A DNA stretch of 64,000 nucleotides from Bradyrhizobium sp. LTSP885 (GCF_000938305.1 NZ_JYMT01000010.1:91475-155474), one strand, 5' to 3'; numbered from the stretch's first letter, positions 19,243-29,104 are shown. The notes: a model not told the origin generated them from the letters alone. A program made the numbers and translations.

Positions 19243-20235
19243 TCACCTCAGCATCTCCGCGATCTGTTCGGCGGCGACCGCGGGCGAGATGCGGCCGTCG
19301 GCGACCTCGGTTTCCATCTTCTTCACCTTGGCGCGGATCGCAGGCTCCGCGCGCAGGCGCGCCATCATCCGTTGCTCCAGCATCGACCACATCCACTTCA
19401 CCTGCTGCTCGCGGCGGCGGCTCGCGAACTCGCCGGAGGCGTTCATCGCGGTGCGGTGGTCGAGGATTTTCTGCCAGATCCTGTCGAGCCCAATGCCCGC
19501 CAGCGCCGAATAGGTCTCGACCGGCGGATGCCAGTGCTCGGAGCGCGGGGAGAGGATATGCAGCGCGCTGCGATAATCGGCCGCTGCGAGATTGGCGCGC
19601 TTGATATTGTCGCCGTCGGCCTTGTTGATCGCGATCATGTCGGCGAGCTCGACCAGGCCCTTCTTGATGCCCTGCAGCTCGTCGCCGGCGCCCGGCAGCA
19701 TCAGTGCGAGGAAGAAATCGGTCATGTCGCAGACCGCGGTCTCGGATTGGCCGATACCGACGGTCTCGACCAGCACCACGTCGAAGCCGGCCGCCTCGCA
19801 CAACAGCATCGCCTCGCGGGTTTTGGCTGCGACGCCGCCAAGCGTGCCTGATGATGGCGAGGGACGGATGAAGGCCTGATCGGAGATCGCGAGCCGCGCC
19901 ATCCGCGTCTTGTCGCCGAGGATCGAGCCGCCGGTGCGCGCCGAGGAGGGATCGACCGCCAGCACTGCGACCTTGTGGCCGCGCTCGATCAGGAACATGC
20001 CGAGCGCATCGATCGTGGTCGACTTACCGACGCCCGGCGAGCCGGTGATGCCGACCCGCACCGCTTTGCCGGTGTCGGGCAACAGCGCCTGCACCAGCTC
20101 GCGCGCCGCCGCCTGATGGTCGCCACGCCTGCTCTCGACCAGCGTAATCGCCCGCGCCAGCGCCGCGCGGCCGCCGGCACGGAGCTCGTGGGCGAGGGCA
20201 CGGATGTCGGGGGAGGCAGTCTTCGGCGCGGTCAT
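19243..20235 (-). CDS. meaB: MeaB, methylmalonyl-CoA mutase GTPase chaperone
   Basis: 330-aa G3E-family GTPase that protects methylmalonyl-CoA mutase and gates loading of adenosylcobalamin. Seen: Walker A GSPGVGKST (about 64-72), AVDPSSARTGGSILGDKTRM (the ArgK/MeaB signature), VETVGIGQSE (switch region) and the nucleotide-specificity motif NKADGD. Length is usual. It lies about 1.5 kb downstream of the mutase large-subunit gene on the same strand, with a DUF3298-like gene and an opposite-strand SRPBCC gene between, so it belongs functionally but may have its own promoter. Confidence 0.95.
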   Translation of the reverse strand: MTAPKTASPDIRALAHELRAGGRAALARAITLVESRRGDHQAAARELVQALLPDTGKAVRVGITGSPGVGKSTTIDALGMFLIERGHKVAVLAVDPSSARTGGSILGDKTRMARLAISDQAFIRPSPSSGTLGGVAAKTREAMLLCEAAGFDVVLVETVGIGQSETAVCDMTDFFLALMLPGAGDELQGIKKGLVELADMIAINKADGDNIKRANLAAADYRSALHILSPRSEHWHPPVETYSALAGIGLDRIWQKILDHRTAMNASGEFASRRREQQVKWMWSMLEQRMMARLRAEPAIRAKVKKMETEVADGRISPAVAAEQIAEMLR

Positions 20236-20399
20236 GGCCTTGGTTTACAACGGCGGCCGGTTGCAGGCGAGAGGCCAGCGCGCCGTCATCCTATGTCGCA
20301 TGCGCAATCGGGAATCGGGTGGGTGTCCCCGACCACATCCGACAGGATCAGGGCTCGCGTTCCGCCGCCAGTGGCGGACCACTTTTTCCGGAGCCTGCC

Positions 20400-20879
20400 G
20401 TGACCCGCGCCTATTACAGCACCGTCCTCGACCATCCGCTCGATACCGTGTGGTCGCTGATCCGCGACTTCAACAATTACCCGGCCTATATCGAGGGCGT
20501 CTCCGAGAGCGTGATCGAGGACGACAGGCGCGGCGACGAGGTCGGCGCGGTCAGGCGGTTTTGCTATCTCGGCAACTGGGTGCGGCAACGGCTGGCCGGG
20601 CACTCCGATCAGCAGCATTCGCTGACCTATGCCGGCATCGAGCCGCTGCCGTTTCCGCCCGATCTGATCCCCGACACGCCGCAGCCGACGCATTACGAGG
20701 GAACGATGCGCCTGCTGCCGGTCGTCGAAGGCGATCGCACCTTCATCGAGTGGTCGGTCAAGCTCGACACCGCGCCGGGCGACGCCGATCGCTGGCACAC
20801 GCTGTTTCAGTCCTGGATCCCGGACTGGACCAACTCGCTGGTCCGGACGCTGGCGCGCCGCGAGGCCGACGGCCGCTGA
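20400..20879 (+). CDS. SRPBCC-fold (polyketide cyclase-like) protein
   Basis: 159 aa, START/Bet v1-like hydrophobic-pocket fold. The N terminus STVLDHPLDTVWSLIRDFNNYPAYIEGV and the end WHTLFQSWIPDWTNSLVRTLARR are typical of polyketide-cyclase/dehydrase family proteins that bind small hydrophobic ligands. The GTG at 20400 is chosen because GGAG lies 6 bases before it and similarity starts there; the open frame to 20319 shows none. Ligand and reaction unknown. It is divergent from meaB (164 bases apart), an unusual insertion among methylmalonyl-CoA genes. Confidence 0.8.
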   Translation: MTRAYYSTVLDHPLDTVWSLIRDFNNYPAYIEGVSESVIEDDRRGDEVGAVRRFCYLGNWVRQRLAGHSDQQHSLTYAGIEPLPFPPDLIPDTPQPTHYEGTMRLLPVVEGDRTFIEWSVKLDTAPGDADRWHTLFQSWIPDWTNSLVRTLARREADGR

Positions 20880-20890
20880 GACCGGCTTTC

Positions 20891-20946
20891 TTGTTTTGAC
20901 GCGTTTTCTTCACGCGAACCGGTGTCCACTTCGCTCGAAAACGCTC
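20891..20946 (-). repeat. Dispersed repeat, copy 1, overlapping a stop codon
   Basis: Read on the minus strand it begins at the TAG stop of the gene at 20946-21734 and runs GAGCGTTTTCGAGCG ... ACCGGTTCGCGTGAAGAAAA ... GTCAAAACAA. The copy at 36578-36634 matches over its full length with few differences, and there too the element starts at a TAG stop. Confidence 0.85.
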
Positions 20947-21734
20947 TAGTCCGCGTCAGCCTTCGGCTGCGCGCCGCCGAAGATCTTCGTGCCTTGCGGC
21001 GTCAGATACGGCTTCAGCGTCTGCCACGGCACGAAAGCGACGTACTGGCCTTCGGCATAGGGGCCGACGGCATAGGGCGGATAGTGGAAGGTCAGGCCGG
21101 AGCTCTTGCCCGCTTCCGTCGACGGCGTCAGCGTGACGGCGCCGATCTTGAGCAGGGTCGGCTTCAGGTCCTTGTACCACTCGGCGCTTGCGGTCTCGCC
21201 GGCGTCGCGCTCCTTCTTCTCGGCGTTCAGCGAGGTGATGACGGCCTGCAACATCGCCTTCATGGTCGGACCGTCGTCGGCGGTCTCGGTGAAGAAGGGG
21301 CGGATGCTGGTGCGCTTCTTCTCTGTTGTATCCCACAGGATGGTGTTGACGTCGGAGTTCGGATGCGCGCCGCGGTTGTCCATGTCGTCGTCGCGCCGGA
21401 TACTGACATAGCGGCCGTCGACGACCGAGTGGACAGCGTATCTGCGTTCGAACGACCAGCCGCCATCCTTGAAGGACTGCGGATCTTCTTTGCGCGAGGT
21501 CGCGGCCTCGGCGGCATTCTTGTCGATCCACTTCTTGCCTTCGGCCAGGCAATCGGCAGCCAAGGCCGCATCCGCCTTGACCTTGTCGTCGAGATAGACG
21601 TTGGCCTCGACGCTCTTGTTCTTGATCGAAGCATCGGGCTTGGGATCGGCGGCGAGCGCAGGCAGGCCGAGGCAAGCAAGTATGCCGGCAAGGCCCATGA
21701 TGCGGGCAGGCGTTCGGAAGCGAGCGGCGCGCAT
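20946..21734 (-). CDS. Exported DUF3298/RsiV-C-like domain protein
   Basis: 262 aa with a clear signal peptide (GLAGILACLGLPALAA). The mature part contains the pattern SVVDGRYVSIRRDDDMDNRGAHPN, the hallmark of DUF3298/DUF4163 domains found in RsiV and PdaC-like proteins, and ends in a strand-rich segment (LTFHYPPYAVGPYAEGQYVAFVPW) also typical of the family. Role unknown; lysozyme-sensing RsiV is a relative, but no sigma factor is adjacent. ATG 21734 is preceded by AAGGAAT. It follows the methylmalonyl-CoA mutase large subunit by 42 bases on the same strand, so co-transcription is likely. Confidence 0.8.
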   Translation of the reverse strand: MRAARFRTPARIMGLAGILACLGLPALAADPKPDASIKNKSVEANVYLDDKVKADAALAADCLAEGKKWIDKNAAEAATSRKEDPQSFKDGGWSFERRYAVHSVVDGRYVSIRRDDDMDNRGAHPNSDVNTILWDTTEKKRTSIRPFFTETADDGPTMKAMLQAVITSLNAEKKERDAGETASAEWYKDLKPTLLKIGAVTLTPSTEAGKSSGLTFHYPPYAVGPYAEGQYVAFVPWQTLKPYLTPQGTKIFGGAQPKADAD

Positions 21735-21776
21735 AGAAAAATTCCTTTTGAGTGGGAAGGCGGCGACGCGGCGGAG

Positions 21777-23933
21777 CTACTCCGCCGCCTCGCTGTGGCC
21801 GAGCCGGGCGTTGAGCTTGTGGATCAGCTCCTCGGCGGCATCTGATATCACTGTGCCCGGGGGGAAGATAGCTTCGGCGCCGGCGGCGTAGAGCGCGTCG
21901 TAATCCTGCGGCGGCACCACGCCGCCGATGATGATCATGATGTCCTCGCGGCCGTGCTTCTTCAGTGCAGCCTTCAACTCGGGGACGGCGGTGAGATGCG
22001 CGGCGGCGAGCGAGGAGACGCCGAGGATGTGCACGTCGTTCTCGACCGCCTGGCGGGCGGCTTCGTCGGCGGTCGCAAACAGCGGTCCGATGTCGACGTC
22101 GAAGCCGACATCGGCGAACGCGGATGCGATCACCTTCTGGCCGCGGTCGTGGCCGTCCTGGCCGATCTTGGCGACCAGGATACGCGGGCGGCGGCCCTCG
22201 GCCTCCTCGAAAGCGTCGATCAGCTCTTGCACCTTTTCGACCCGATTGGACATGGTCGCTGCCTCTCGCTTGTAGACGCCGGTGATCGACTTGATCTCGG
22301 CGCGGTGCCGGCCGAACACCTTTTCCATCGCGTCCGAAATCTCGCCGACGGTCGCTTTCGCCCGTGCGGCGTCGATCGCCAGCGCCAGCAGATTGCCGCT
22401 GCCTTCGCCCGCGCTTCGGGTGATCGCCGCCAGCGCCGCGTCGACGTCCTTCTGGTTGCGGTCTTTCTTCAGCCGCGCCAGCTTGTCGATCTGCAGCCGC
22501 CGCACGGTGGAATTCTCCACCTTCAGCACGTCGATCGGCTTCTCGTTCTCCGGCTTGTATTTGTTGACGCCGATCACGGCCTGGCGGCCGGCATCGATGC
22601 GGGCCTGGGTCTTGGCCGATGCTTCCTCGATCCGCAGCTTCGGCACGCCGGCCTCGATCGCCTTGGCCATGCCGCCGAGTTCCTCGACCTCCTGGATATG
22701 ACCCCAGGCCTTAGCCGCGAGGTCGCGGGTCAGTCGCTCGACATAGTAGGAGCCGCCCCAGGGATCGATGATGCGGTTGGTGCCGCTTTCCTGCTGCAGG
22801 AACAATTGCGTGTTGCGGGCGATGCGCGCGGAGAAATCGGTCGGCAGCGCCAACGCCTCGTCGAGCGCATTGGTGTGCAGCGACTGGGTGTGGCCTTGCG
22901 TTGCCGCCATCGCCTCGATGGTGGTGCGCATCACATTGTTGAAGACGTCCTGCGCGGTCAGCGACCAGCCCGAGGTCTGGCAATGGGTGCGCAGCGACAG
23001 TGAACGCGGATCCTTCGGATTGAACGGCTTCAGCAGCTTGGCCCAGAGCAGCCGCGCCGCGCGCATCTTGGCGACTTCCATGAAGAAGTTCATGCCAACA
23101 GCCCAGAAGAACGACAGCCGTGGCGCGAAGCGGTCGACGTCGAGGCCCGCAGCGAGGCCGGCGCGCAGATACTCGACGCCGTCGGCGAGCGTATAGGCGA
23201 GCTCGAGGTCCTGCGTCGCGCCGGCTTCCTGCATGTGATAGCCGGAAATGGAAATGGAGTTGTACTTCGGCATCTTCTGCGAGGTATAGGCGAAGATGTC
23301 GGAGATGATCCGCATCGAGGGCGTCGGCGGATAGATATAGGTGTTGCGCACCATGAACTCTTTCAGAATGTCATTCTGAATGGTGCCCGACAGCTTCTCC
23401 GGCGGTACGCCCTGTTCCTCGGCGGCCGCGACGAACAGCGCGAGGATCGGCAGCACAGCGCCGTTCATGGTCATCGACACGCTCATCTGGTCGAGCGGGA
23501 TGCCCGAGAACAGCGTGCGCATGTCGTAGATGGAATCGATCGCAACGCCGGCCATGCCGACGTCGCCCGTGACGCGCGGATGATCGGAGTCATAACCGCG
23601 GTGGGTGGCGAGATCGAACGCGACCGACAGGCCCTTCTGGCCCGCCGCGAGGTTGCGGCGATAGAAGGCGTTGGAATCCTCCGCCGTGGAGAAGCCGGCA
23701 TATTGCCTGATGGTCCAGGGCTGGTTGACATACATGGTCGGGTAGGGGCCGCGCAGATAGGGAGCGATCCCCGGCCAGGTCTCGAGGAAGTCGATGCCTT
23801 CGAGATCGGCCTCGCTGTAGGCGGATTTGACCGGGATGCCCTCGGGCGTCAGCCAAGGCTCGGCGCTTGCGGCCAGGGCGCCAGTGCTGATTTTCTCAAA
23901 CGCGATATCGGCGAAGTTCGGTATGCGGCTCAT
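21777..23933 (-). CDS. mutB: Methylmalonyl-CoA mutase, large (catalytic, cobalamin-binding) subunit
   Basis: 718 aa, full length for the family (also called ScpA). Converts methylmalonyl-CoA to succinyl-CoA in propionate and branched-chain amino-acid breakdown. N-terminal TIM barrel ([48 protein letters not shown]) and C-terminal B12 domain with the cobalamin His in DGHDRG (DxHxxG) and [13 protein letters not shown] 23933 is chosen as conserved similarity starts there; ATGs at 23942 and 23945 are alternatives, and no ribosome site is clear. It lies 40 bases after the GFA gene in an operon mutA-GFA-mutB-DUF3298. Confidence 0.95.
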   Translation of the reverse strand: MSRIPNFADIAFEKISTGALAASAEPWLTPEGIPVKSAYSEADLEGIDFLETWPGIAPYLRGPYPTMYVNQPWTIRQYAGFSTAEDSNAFYRRNLAAGQKGLSVAFDLATHRGYDSDHPRVTGDVGMAGVAIDSIYDMRTLFSGIPLDQMSVSMTMNGAVLPILALFVAAAEEQGVPPEKLSGTIQNDILKEFMVRNTYIYPPTPSMRIISDIFAYTSQKMPKYNSISISGYHMQEAGATQDLELAYTLADGVEYLRAGLAAGLDVDRFAPRLSFFWAVGMNFFMEVAKMRAARLLWAKLLKPFNPKDPRSLSLRTHCQTSGWSLTAQDVFNNVMRTTIEAMAATQGHTQSLHTNALDEALALPTDFSARIARNTQLFLQQESGTNRIIDPWGGSYYVERLTRDLAAKAWGHIQEVEELGGMAKAIEAGVPKLRIEEASAKTQARIDAGRQAVIGVNKYKPENEKPIDVLKVENSTVRRLQIDKLARLKKDRNQKDVDAALAAITRSAGEGSGNLLALAIDAARAKATVGEISDAMEKVFGRHRAEIKSITGVYKREAATMSNRVEKVQELIDAFEEAEGRRPRILVAKIGQDGHDRGQKVIASAFADVGFDVDIGPLFATADEAARQAVENDVHILGVSSLAAAHLTAVPELKAALKKHGREDIMIIIGGVVPPQDYDALYAAGAEAIFPPGTVISDAAEELIHKLNARLGHSEAAE

Positions 23934-23973
23934 GTTGTCCATCATAGCATGGGCGACCGTCTTCCGGCGCCAT

Positions 23974-24444
23974 TCAGTCGTGATCCGGATGCTGGTGGCT
24001 GGCGATGGTCGCCATCTTCTCCGGGCCGTAATTCTGCATCGTGGTCTGGCTCGGCAAATTGGGAATGCCGACCACCCAGCCGAGCCGGGACTCGGTTCCA
24101 TATTGCCGCGTCGGCACCATCCGGTCGGGCCGGTCGAAGGTGCCGGTCATGATTTCGATCCGCGGCCCATCGATCCGGCGGAAGCTCAGGGGCGTGCCGC
24201 AGGCGGCGCAGAAATCGCGCTCGGCGATCGAGGACGATTTGAACGCGGCGGGCTGGCCGCGGGTCCAGGCGAAATCGGTCTTCTCGATGTCGGCAAACGA
24301 TGCGAACGGCGAGCCGGAAGCCTTCTGGCACATCCGGCAGTGACAGACGCTGATCTTGGCCGGTGCGCCCGAGACGGCAAAGCGGATGGCGCCGCATTGG
24401 CAGCCACCGGTCAGAACCGCTTTTGATGGTGTCTCAGCCGTCAT
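23974..24444 (-). CDS. GFA-family zinc-binding protein (CENP-V/GFA)
   Basis: 156 aa of the GFA (glutathione-dependent formaldehyde-activating-like) fold. The zinc cysteines are all seen: C15/C17 (CQCG), C34/C36/C39 (CHCRMC) and C79/C82 (CAAC). Activity of most family members is not established. Start ATG 24444 overlaps the mutA stop as ATGA, and mutB begins 40 bases after its end, so it sits inside the methylmalonyl-CoA mutase operon. This placement may be chance or may point to handling of a reactive by-product (inference). Confidence 0.88.
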   Translation of the reverse strand: MTAETPSKAVLTGGCQCGAIRFAVSGAPAKISVCHCRMCQKASGSPFASFADIEKTDFAWTRGQPAAFKSSSIAERDFCAACGTPLSFRRIDGPRIEIMTGTFDRPDRMVPTRQYGTESRLGWVVGIPNLPSQTTMQNYGPEKMATIASHQHPDHD

Positions 24445-26315
24445 GCTTGCTCCATTCGCCGATAGGCGTCGCGCAATGTTGCCAGCGCATCGCCGCCGGC
24501 GAAGACGAAGTCACCGATGCCGGCCGCCCGCAGCGCCGCTTCCTGGTCGCCGGGCCGCCCTGCCAGATAGATATGCCTCGCTCCCGCGCCGCGAAGGGCC
24601 TTGGCGGCGTCGGCGGCGCTGATGGCATAGACCTTGTCCGAGGAGCAGATGCAGGCCGTCGCGGCACCGGAGGCCTTGAAGGCGGCGACGAGCGCCGCGG
24701 CATCGGCAATGCCTTCGTTGTCGACGGCCTCGATGCCGCCGGTTTCGAAGAAGCTCTTGGCGAATGTGGCGCGCGCGGTGAAATCCGCGGCCGTACCGAG
24801 ATTGGCGAGGAAGATCTTTGGCCGTGTGCCACCTGCCTTCAGCGCCGCATCCGACTTGTCGCGCAGCGCCTCGAATGGCTCGGCCAGGCGCATCGGCGCA
24901 AGCGCGTCGAACTTGATCTTGGCATCTCCGAAGGTCGCGGGCCCTGCCGGCTTCACGTCCAGCACCGCGATATCGGCCTCATGCAGGTTGGGAAATTCGC
25001 TGGCGCCGGTCAGCACGTCGCGGCGCTTCGCCAAATTGGTTTCGCGAAGCATACGGGTCGCGGCGACCTTGTTCTGGATCAGGCCGTGCTCGAGCGCAGC
25101 GAAGACGCCGCCGGCCTTCTCGATCTCCTGGAACAGTGCCCATGCCGCCTCTGAAAGCTGCGATGTCAGGGTCTCGATGCCGCCGGAACCGGCCGCCGGA
25201 TCGGAGACCTTTGCGAGGTTGGATTCGTCCAGCAGCACCAGTTGCGTGTTGCGTGCGACGCGCCGGGCGAAATCATCAGGCAATCCAAGCGCCAGCGTGT
25301 GCGGCAGCACGGTGATTGCATTGGCGCCGCCGAGCCCGGCCGCAAAGGTTGCCACGGTCGCGCGCAGCATGTTCACATTGGCGTCGCGCTGGGTCAGCAT
25401 GCGCCATGCGGTCTGCGCGTTGACGAAGATCGGTTTTGGCGCGAGGCCACAGGCCTGCTCGACCCGCGCCCACAGCAGCCGCAGCGCCCGGAACTTTGCC
25501 ATCGTCAAAAACTGGTCGGCGTCGGCGCTGAGCCGGAACGAGATTCCCGCGCGGGCAGCATCGAGGTCGATGCCGGCGGCTTCGAGCATCCGCAGATAGG
25601 CGAGCGCGACTGCAAGTGTGAAGGCGAGTTCCTGCACGTCGGATCCACCGGCATCATGGATCGGCCGGCCATCCGCCAGTACGAAGGGGCCCTTGAAGCC
25701 GCGCTTGATCAGGCCGTTGACCACCTTGCCGAACGGCTTCTCGTACTCTGTCCAGGCGGCGGCCGCGGCGCCACGCACGGCCACCGTGCTGAGCGCCTGA
25801 TAGTTGAAATGAAGGTCGAGCGTGGCCGGATCGAGCTTGCGGGCCTCGACCATGTCGGCAAAGGTTTCGCCGGCGTTCTCGCGTCCGAGCACCGGGTTGA
25901 GCGCGATCATGATGCCGGCATCGAGATGGACACCGCCGCAGGCCCGCGCCAGTGTCTTCTTGCTGGCATCGGCAAGACCGAAGCCGCGCGTGCCGGGACC
26001 GCCGGCGAATTCGAATTCGAGGCCGGTCGCCCCGTTCTCCAGGTCTTGCAGCGCCTGCGCATTGGCTTGCGCGGCGTCGGGATGGTCGACCCGCTGCAGG
26101 ATCTGCCAGGGCGCGGCGGCAGCGCGGCCGGCGATCGGGCTCAAGTTGGTGGCGCGGCGGTAGATCGGATCGATCTTCAACCCATCATAGGTCTTGCCGA
26201 CCAGTTTCTCGAACGGGGCACCCTTCAGCACGCCGTCGACCAGCTTGCGCCAGTCATCATAGGTCGCAGGCGCAAAATCCGCGGCGAGAGGCAAATCGTC
26301 AGTCGTGGTCGTCAT
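24441..26315 (-). CDS. mutA: Methylmalonyl-CoA mutase, small subunit
   Basis: 624 aa. The TIM-barrel half resembles the large subunit (for example SFRLSADADQFLTMAKFRALRLLWARVEQACG and ARNTQLVLLDESNLAKVSDPAAGSGGIE). In the B12-like C-terminal domain the cobalamin motif is lost (LGTAADFTARATF where DxHxxG would be), as expected for the non-catalytic partner of heterodimeric mutases. ATG 26315 is used because similarity starts at MTTTTDDLPLAADF; the frame extends upstream without support. First mutase gene of the operon; its stop overlaps the GFA start. Confidence 0.93.
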   Translation of the reverse strand: MTTTTDDLPLAADFAPATYDDWRKLVDGVLKGAPFEKLVGKTYDGLKIDPIYRRATNLSPIAGRAAAAPWQILQRVDHPDAAQANAQALQDLENGATGLEFEFAGGPGTRGFGLADASKKTLARACGGVHLDAGIMIALNPVLGRENAGETFADMVEARKLDPATLDLHFNYQALSTVAVRGAAAAAWTEYEKPFGKVVNGLIKRGFKGPFVLADGRPIHDAGGSDVQELAFTLAVALAYLRMLEAAGIDLDAARAGISFRLSADADQFLTMAKFRALRLLWARVEQACGLAPKPIFVNAQTAWRMLTQRDANVNMLRATVATFAAGLGGANAITVLPHTLALGLPDDFARRVARNTQLVLLDESNLAKVSDPAAGSGGIETLTSQLSEAAWALFQEIEKAGGVFAALEHGLIQNKVAATRMLRETNLAKRRDVLTGASEFPNLHEADIAVLDVKPAGPATFGDAKIKFDALAPMRLAEPFEALRDKSDAALKAGGTRPKIFLANLGTAADFTARATFAKSFFETGGIEAVDNEGIADAAALVAAFKASGAATACICSSDKVYAISAADAAKALRGAGARHIYLAGRPGDQEAALRAAGIGDFVFAGGDALATLRDAYRRMEQA

Positions 26316-26420
26316 CCGCCCAAAATGTCCTTCGTCGGCCCGGCGGGCCCCGCTTGATTTGGCCGGAAATTGCCACGGGCGGGCGGCCAAGCCAAACAGT
26401 TGTTTGGGGGCTGTGTGGCC

Positions 26421-26912
26421 TCAATCGAGGTCCGGCAGACGGAATATACCGTCGGCCGAGACTCCGGCCAGGGCGTCGGCGACACGCCGCCCGGCGATGA
26501 CGCGGTCCGGCACGATCTCGACCAGCGGCGCCAGCACGAAGGCGCGCTCGAACAGGCGCGGGTGCGGCAGGGTCAGTTCCGGCTTGTCGAGCGTGACGTC
26601 GTCATAAGCGATCAGGTCGAGGTCGAGGGTGCGCGGGCCCCAGCGCTGCTCGTTCTTGCGGTCGCGGCCGAACTTGGTCTCGATCTTGTGCAGCGTGAAC
26701 AGCAGCGCGTGTGGGTCGAGGCTGGTTTCGATCTCGATGCAGGCATTGATGAAGTTGTCCTGCTGCTCCTCGCCCCAGGGCGGCGTCGAATAATCCGACG
26801 AGCGCGCTAGCAGCGCGGCCTGGGTCATGCCGCAGATATTGGCGATGGCCTTGCGGAACGTCGCACGGACGTCGCCGACATTGCCGCCGAGTGCGATCAG
26901 GACATCAGGCAT
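26421..26912 (-). CDS. folK: FolK, 6-hydroxymethyl-7,8-dihydropterin pyrophosphokinase
   Basis: 163 aa, the usual length. Transfers pyrophosphate from ATP to the pterin in folate synthesis. Seen: ALGGNVGD at the N terminus and the signature RWGPRTLDLDLIAYDD (HPPK motif with catalytic Asp residues), then LPHPRLFERAFVLAPL. It follows folB by 30 bases on the same strand; folP-folB-folK form one operon with mutA 105 bases further on. Confidence 0.96.
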   Translation of the reverse strand: MPDVLIALGGNVGDVRATFRKAIANICGMTQAALLARSSDYSTPPWGEEQQDNFINACIEIETSLDPHALLFTLHKIETKFGRDRKNEQRWGPRTLDLDLIAYDDVTLDKPELTLPHPRLFERAFVLAPLVEIVPDRVIAGRRVADALAGVSADGIFRLPDLD

Positions 26913-26942
26913 AGGCGTTCAACCTTGGGCGTTCTTGGGCGC

Positions 26943-27323
26943 TCAACCTTGGAGCGGCGGATGCCGTGAACGCGTCAGCACCACGCCGACATCCTCGAAG
27001 ATCGCGGCGATCGGTGCGTGCGGCTTGTGGACGGTCACCTTGACGGCTCGGACGCGCGGGAATGTGCTCAGGATATCGTCGGCCACCGCACCGGCGGCGC
27101 GCTCCAGCAGCTTGTAATTGGTGGTCTTGAACGCCGACGTCGCGGTCGCGACCACGTTGGAGTAGGAGACGGTGTCGGAAAGGCGGTCGGTGCGCGACGA
27201 TTCCGAGAGGTCGGTGTACAATTCAAGGTCGATGACGAAGCGCTGCCCGACTTCGGTCTCATGTTCCATCACGCCATGACGGGCATGGATGACGACCCCG
27301 GTGATGAAGATCGTGTCGGTCAT
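26943..27323 (-). CDS. folB: FolB, dihydroneopterin aldolase
   Basis: 126 aa. Cleaves dihydroneopterin to 6-hydroxymethyl-dihydropterin and glycolaldehyde. Seen: IFITGVVIHARHGVMEHETEVGQRF-type N terminus with the active-site Glu after HGV, and the C-terminal VRAVKVTVHKPHAPI with the conserved Lys-Pro motif. Its ATG overlaps the folP stop as ATGA, indicating translational coupling; AAGGGA lies upstream. Confidence 0.95.
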   Translation of the reverse strand: MTDTIFITGVVIHARHGVMEHETEVGQRFVIDLELYTDLSESSRTDRLSDTVSYSNVVATATSAFKTTNYKLLERAAGAVADDILSTFPRVRAVKVTVHKPHAPIAAIFEDVGVVLTRSRHPPLQG

Positions 27324-28177
27324 TGCTGTCCCTTGATTGCCGCTGCCACAAGCAGCGCCTGAACGGTTTCCGCAACGTCATGCGCGCGGATGATGCGTGC
27401 ACCATTCTGTGCCGCGATCAGATGCGCCGCGATCGAGCCGCCGATGCGATTTTGCGGCTCCGAGGGCACGACCGTGCTGATGAAGCGCTTGCGCGACGCG
27501 CCGACCAGCACCGGCAGGCGGAAAGTGTCGAGCTCGGAGAGCCGCGCCAGCACCATCATGTTCTGCTCCGGGACCTTGCCGAAGCCAATGCCGGGATCGA
27601 GCACGATGCTGTCGGACGATATGCCCGCCTTGGCTGCAATCTCGATCGAGCGGGTAAAGAAGGTTGCGATGTCCTTCATGATGTCGATCGCGGGATCGGC
27701 ATGCTCGCGATTATGCATGATGATCACGGGCACACCACGCGCCGCGACGATATCGGCCATCCCAGGATCGCGCTGCAGGCCCCAGACGTCATTGGCAACA
27801 GCAGCGCCCTGGTCGAGCGCCCAGGCCACGACCTCGGACTTCATGCTGTCGATCGAGACGGGCACGCCGAGGGCTATGATGTCGGCCAGCACCGGCTTGA
27901 GCCGCTTCAACTCGTCGTCAGCGGAAACCGGCTGCGAGCCGTAGGGGCGGGTGGATTCCGCGCCGATATCGATGATGTCGGCGCCGTCAGCGATCAGCTT
28001 GCGGGCTTGCGCCAGAGCCAGCTCGGGGGCGATGAACTGTCCGCCATCGGAAAATGAATCCGGCGTCACGTTCAGGATGCCCATCACCGCCGGAGTGGGC
28101 TTCGATAGCAACGCCGGCAGCACCGCGAGTCCGGCCGGGCCGGCGAATGCTGCCGATATGGGCTTGGTCGCCATCAT
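27320..28177 (-). CDS. folP: FolP, dihydropteroate synthase
   Basis: 285 aa from ATG 28177. Joins p-aminobenzoate to the pterin pyrophosphate; it is the sulfonamide target. Seen: MGILNVTPDSFSDGG, DIIDIGAESTRP, the Asn of VANDVWG, DPGIGFGK and the C-terminal VGASRKRF and RAHDVAE. A TTG at 28207 would add 10 residues; the adjacent ATGs at 28177/28174 are preferred, without a strong ribosome site. First gene of folP-folB-folK. Confidence 0.95.
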   Translation of the reverse strand: MMATKPISAAFAGPAGLAVLPALLSKPTPAVMGILNVTPDSFSDGGQFIAPELALAQARKLIADGADIIDIGAESTRPYGSQPVSADDELKRLKPVLADIIALGVPVSIDSMKSEVVAWALDQGAAVANDVWGLQRDPGMADIVAARGVPVIIMHNREHADPAIDIMKDIATFFTRSIEIAAKAGISSDSIVLDPGIGFGKVPEQNMMVLARLSELDTFRLPVLVGASRKRFISTVVPSEPQNRIGGSIAAHLIAAQNGARIIRAHDVAETVQALLVAAAIKGQQ

Positions 28178-28276
28178 GCGGTGGCTTTGCGCTGACAGCG
28201 TTGGCAAGTCAAGATGTTGCGGAGGTGGCTGGCGCCGGACGCGACTGGAAGCCGCTACAGCGGCTAATAGGTGAGT

Positions 28277-28684
28277 CTAATAGGTGATTTTGGGAGGCAG
28301 CTTGCGTGCCTGCTCGATCAGCAGCTCGACCGATTTCTCCGACGGCATGAGGCGGACAAGCTTTCGCTTGACGTTGGCGTCCTTCATGCTCTGCGCCAGC
28401 CGCGACGGGTTACGGTGTGCGAGTTCGCGCACCGTGGTGACGCCGGCGGCGCGCATCAGGCCGACCTTGGCCTTGCCCATGCCGGGAATCCGCATGTAGT
28501 CGGAGATGTTCGCCCATTCGAGCAATTGCTGCTCGCTGATCCCGGTCTTGGCTGCGAGCGCCTTGCGTCCCTTGACGGTGCGGGCGGTTTCAAGCAGCGC
28601 TTCGGTCGTGCGGATACCCTGCGATTTCAGTTTGTTGGCGTAATAGGCGGACAGGCCTTCGATCTCGGAGAGGGGGTATGTCAT
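28277..28684 (-). CDS. DUF4332 helix-hairpin-helix protein
   Basis: 135 aa. Contains two helix-hairpin-helix-like segments: EIEGLSAYYANKLKSQGIRTTEALL and MRIPGMGKAKVGLMRAAGVTTVRELAHRNP. This is the DUF4332 pattern, related to the DNA-binding hairpins of RuvA and polymerase X. Nucleic-acid contact is plausible, but no function is established. Lies 99 bases upstream of folP, same strand. Confidence 0.85.
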   Translation of the reverse strand: MTYPLSEIEGLSAYYANKLKSQGIRTTEALLETARTVKGRKALAAKTGISEQQLLEWANISDYMRIPGMGKAKVGLMRAAGVTTVRELAHRNPSRLAQSMKDANVKRKLVRLMPSEKSVELLIEQARKLPPKITY

Positions 28685-28738
28685 GATACTCGTATGCGGT
28701 AGAGGGAGCGTGTGGCCGAGGACTTGTCGATGGCAGTT

Positions 28739-29104
28739 CTAGGCAAACTGGCTGAGGCCCGGCGTCCCCGAGATGATCTCGCCCATTTGATCCGCTCCGA
28801 GTTTGTCGCGGCCGAACCTAAAAAGTTCACGCGCGACGTTCTGAATCTCGCTCATGCTCAAACCAAGCGCCATCAGCCGGGTGCCGACGGCCATCAGCCC
28901 GCCACCCATCAACCTCGATAGACCACCGCTGTTGCTGGAGGCCGCGATTGCCGCTTCGGCGCCGGGGATTTGGTCGATCAGAGCCTGGACCTTGTCGGAA
29001 GGGCCCTCGTTACGGAGGAAGCCCAGAACGATGCCGACGGTTTTTTCAGCGACAGCACCATCAATGCCGGCCACGGAAGCCAGCCGTCCAACCAGTTCGT
29101 CCAT
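28739..29104 (-). CDS. Small helical protein, DUF2267-like
   Basis: 121 aa. N-terminal MDELVGRLASVAGIDGAVAEKTVGIVLGFLRNEGPSDKVQALIDQIPG resembles DUF2267 helical-bundle proteins; a Gly-rich loop (SSNSGGLSRLMGGGLMAVGTRL) precedes a C-terminal helix pair. Function not known. ATG 29104 is chosen for the GAGGCGGGG before it; the frame is open 46 codons upstream with atypical composition. Divergent from the HerA-like gene. Confidence 0.7.
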   Translation of the reverse strand: MDELVGRLASVAGIDGAVAEKTVGIVLGFLRNEGPSDKVQALIDQIPGAEAAIAASSNSGGLSRLMGGGLMAVGTRLMALGLSMSEIQNVARELFRFGRDKLGADQMGEIISGTPGLSQFA

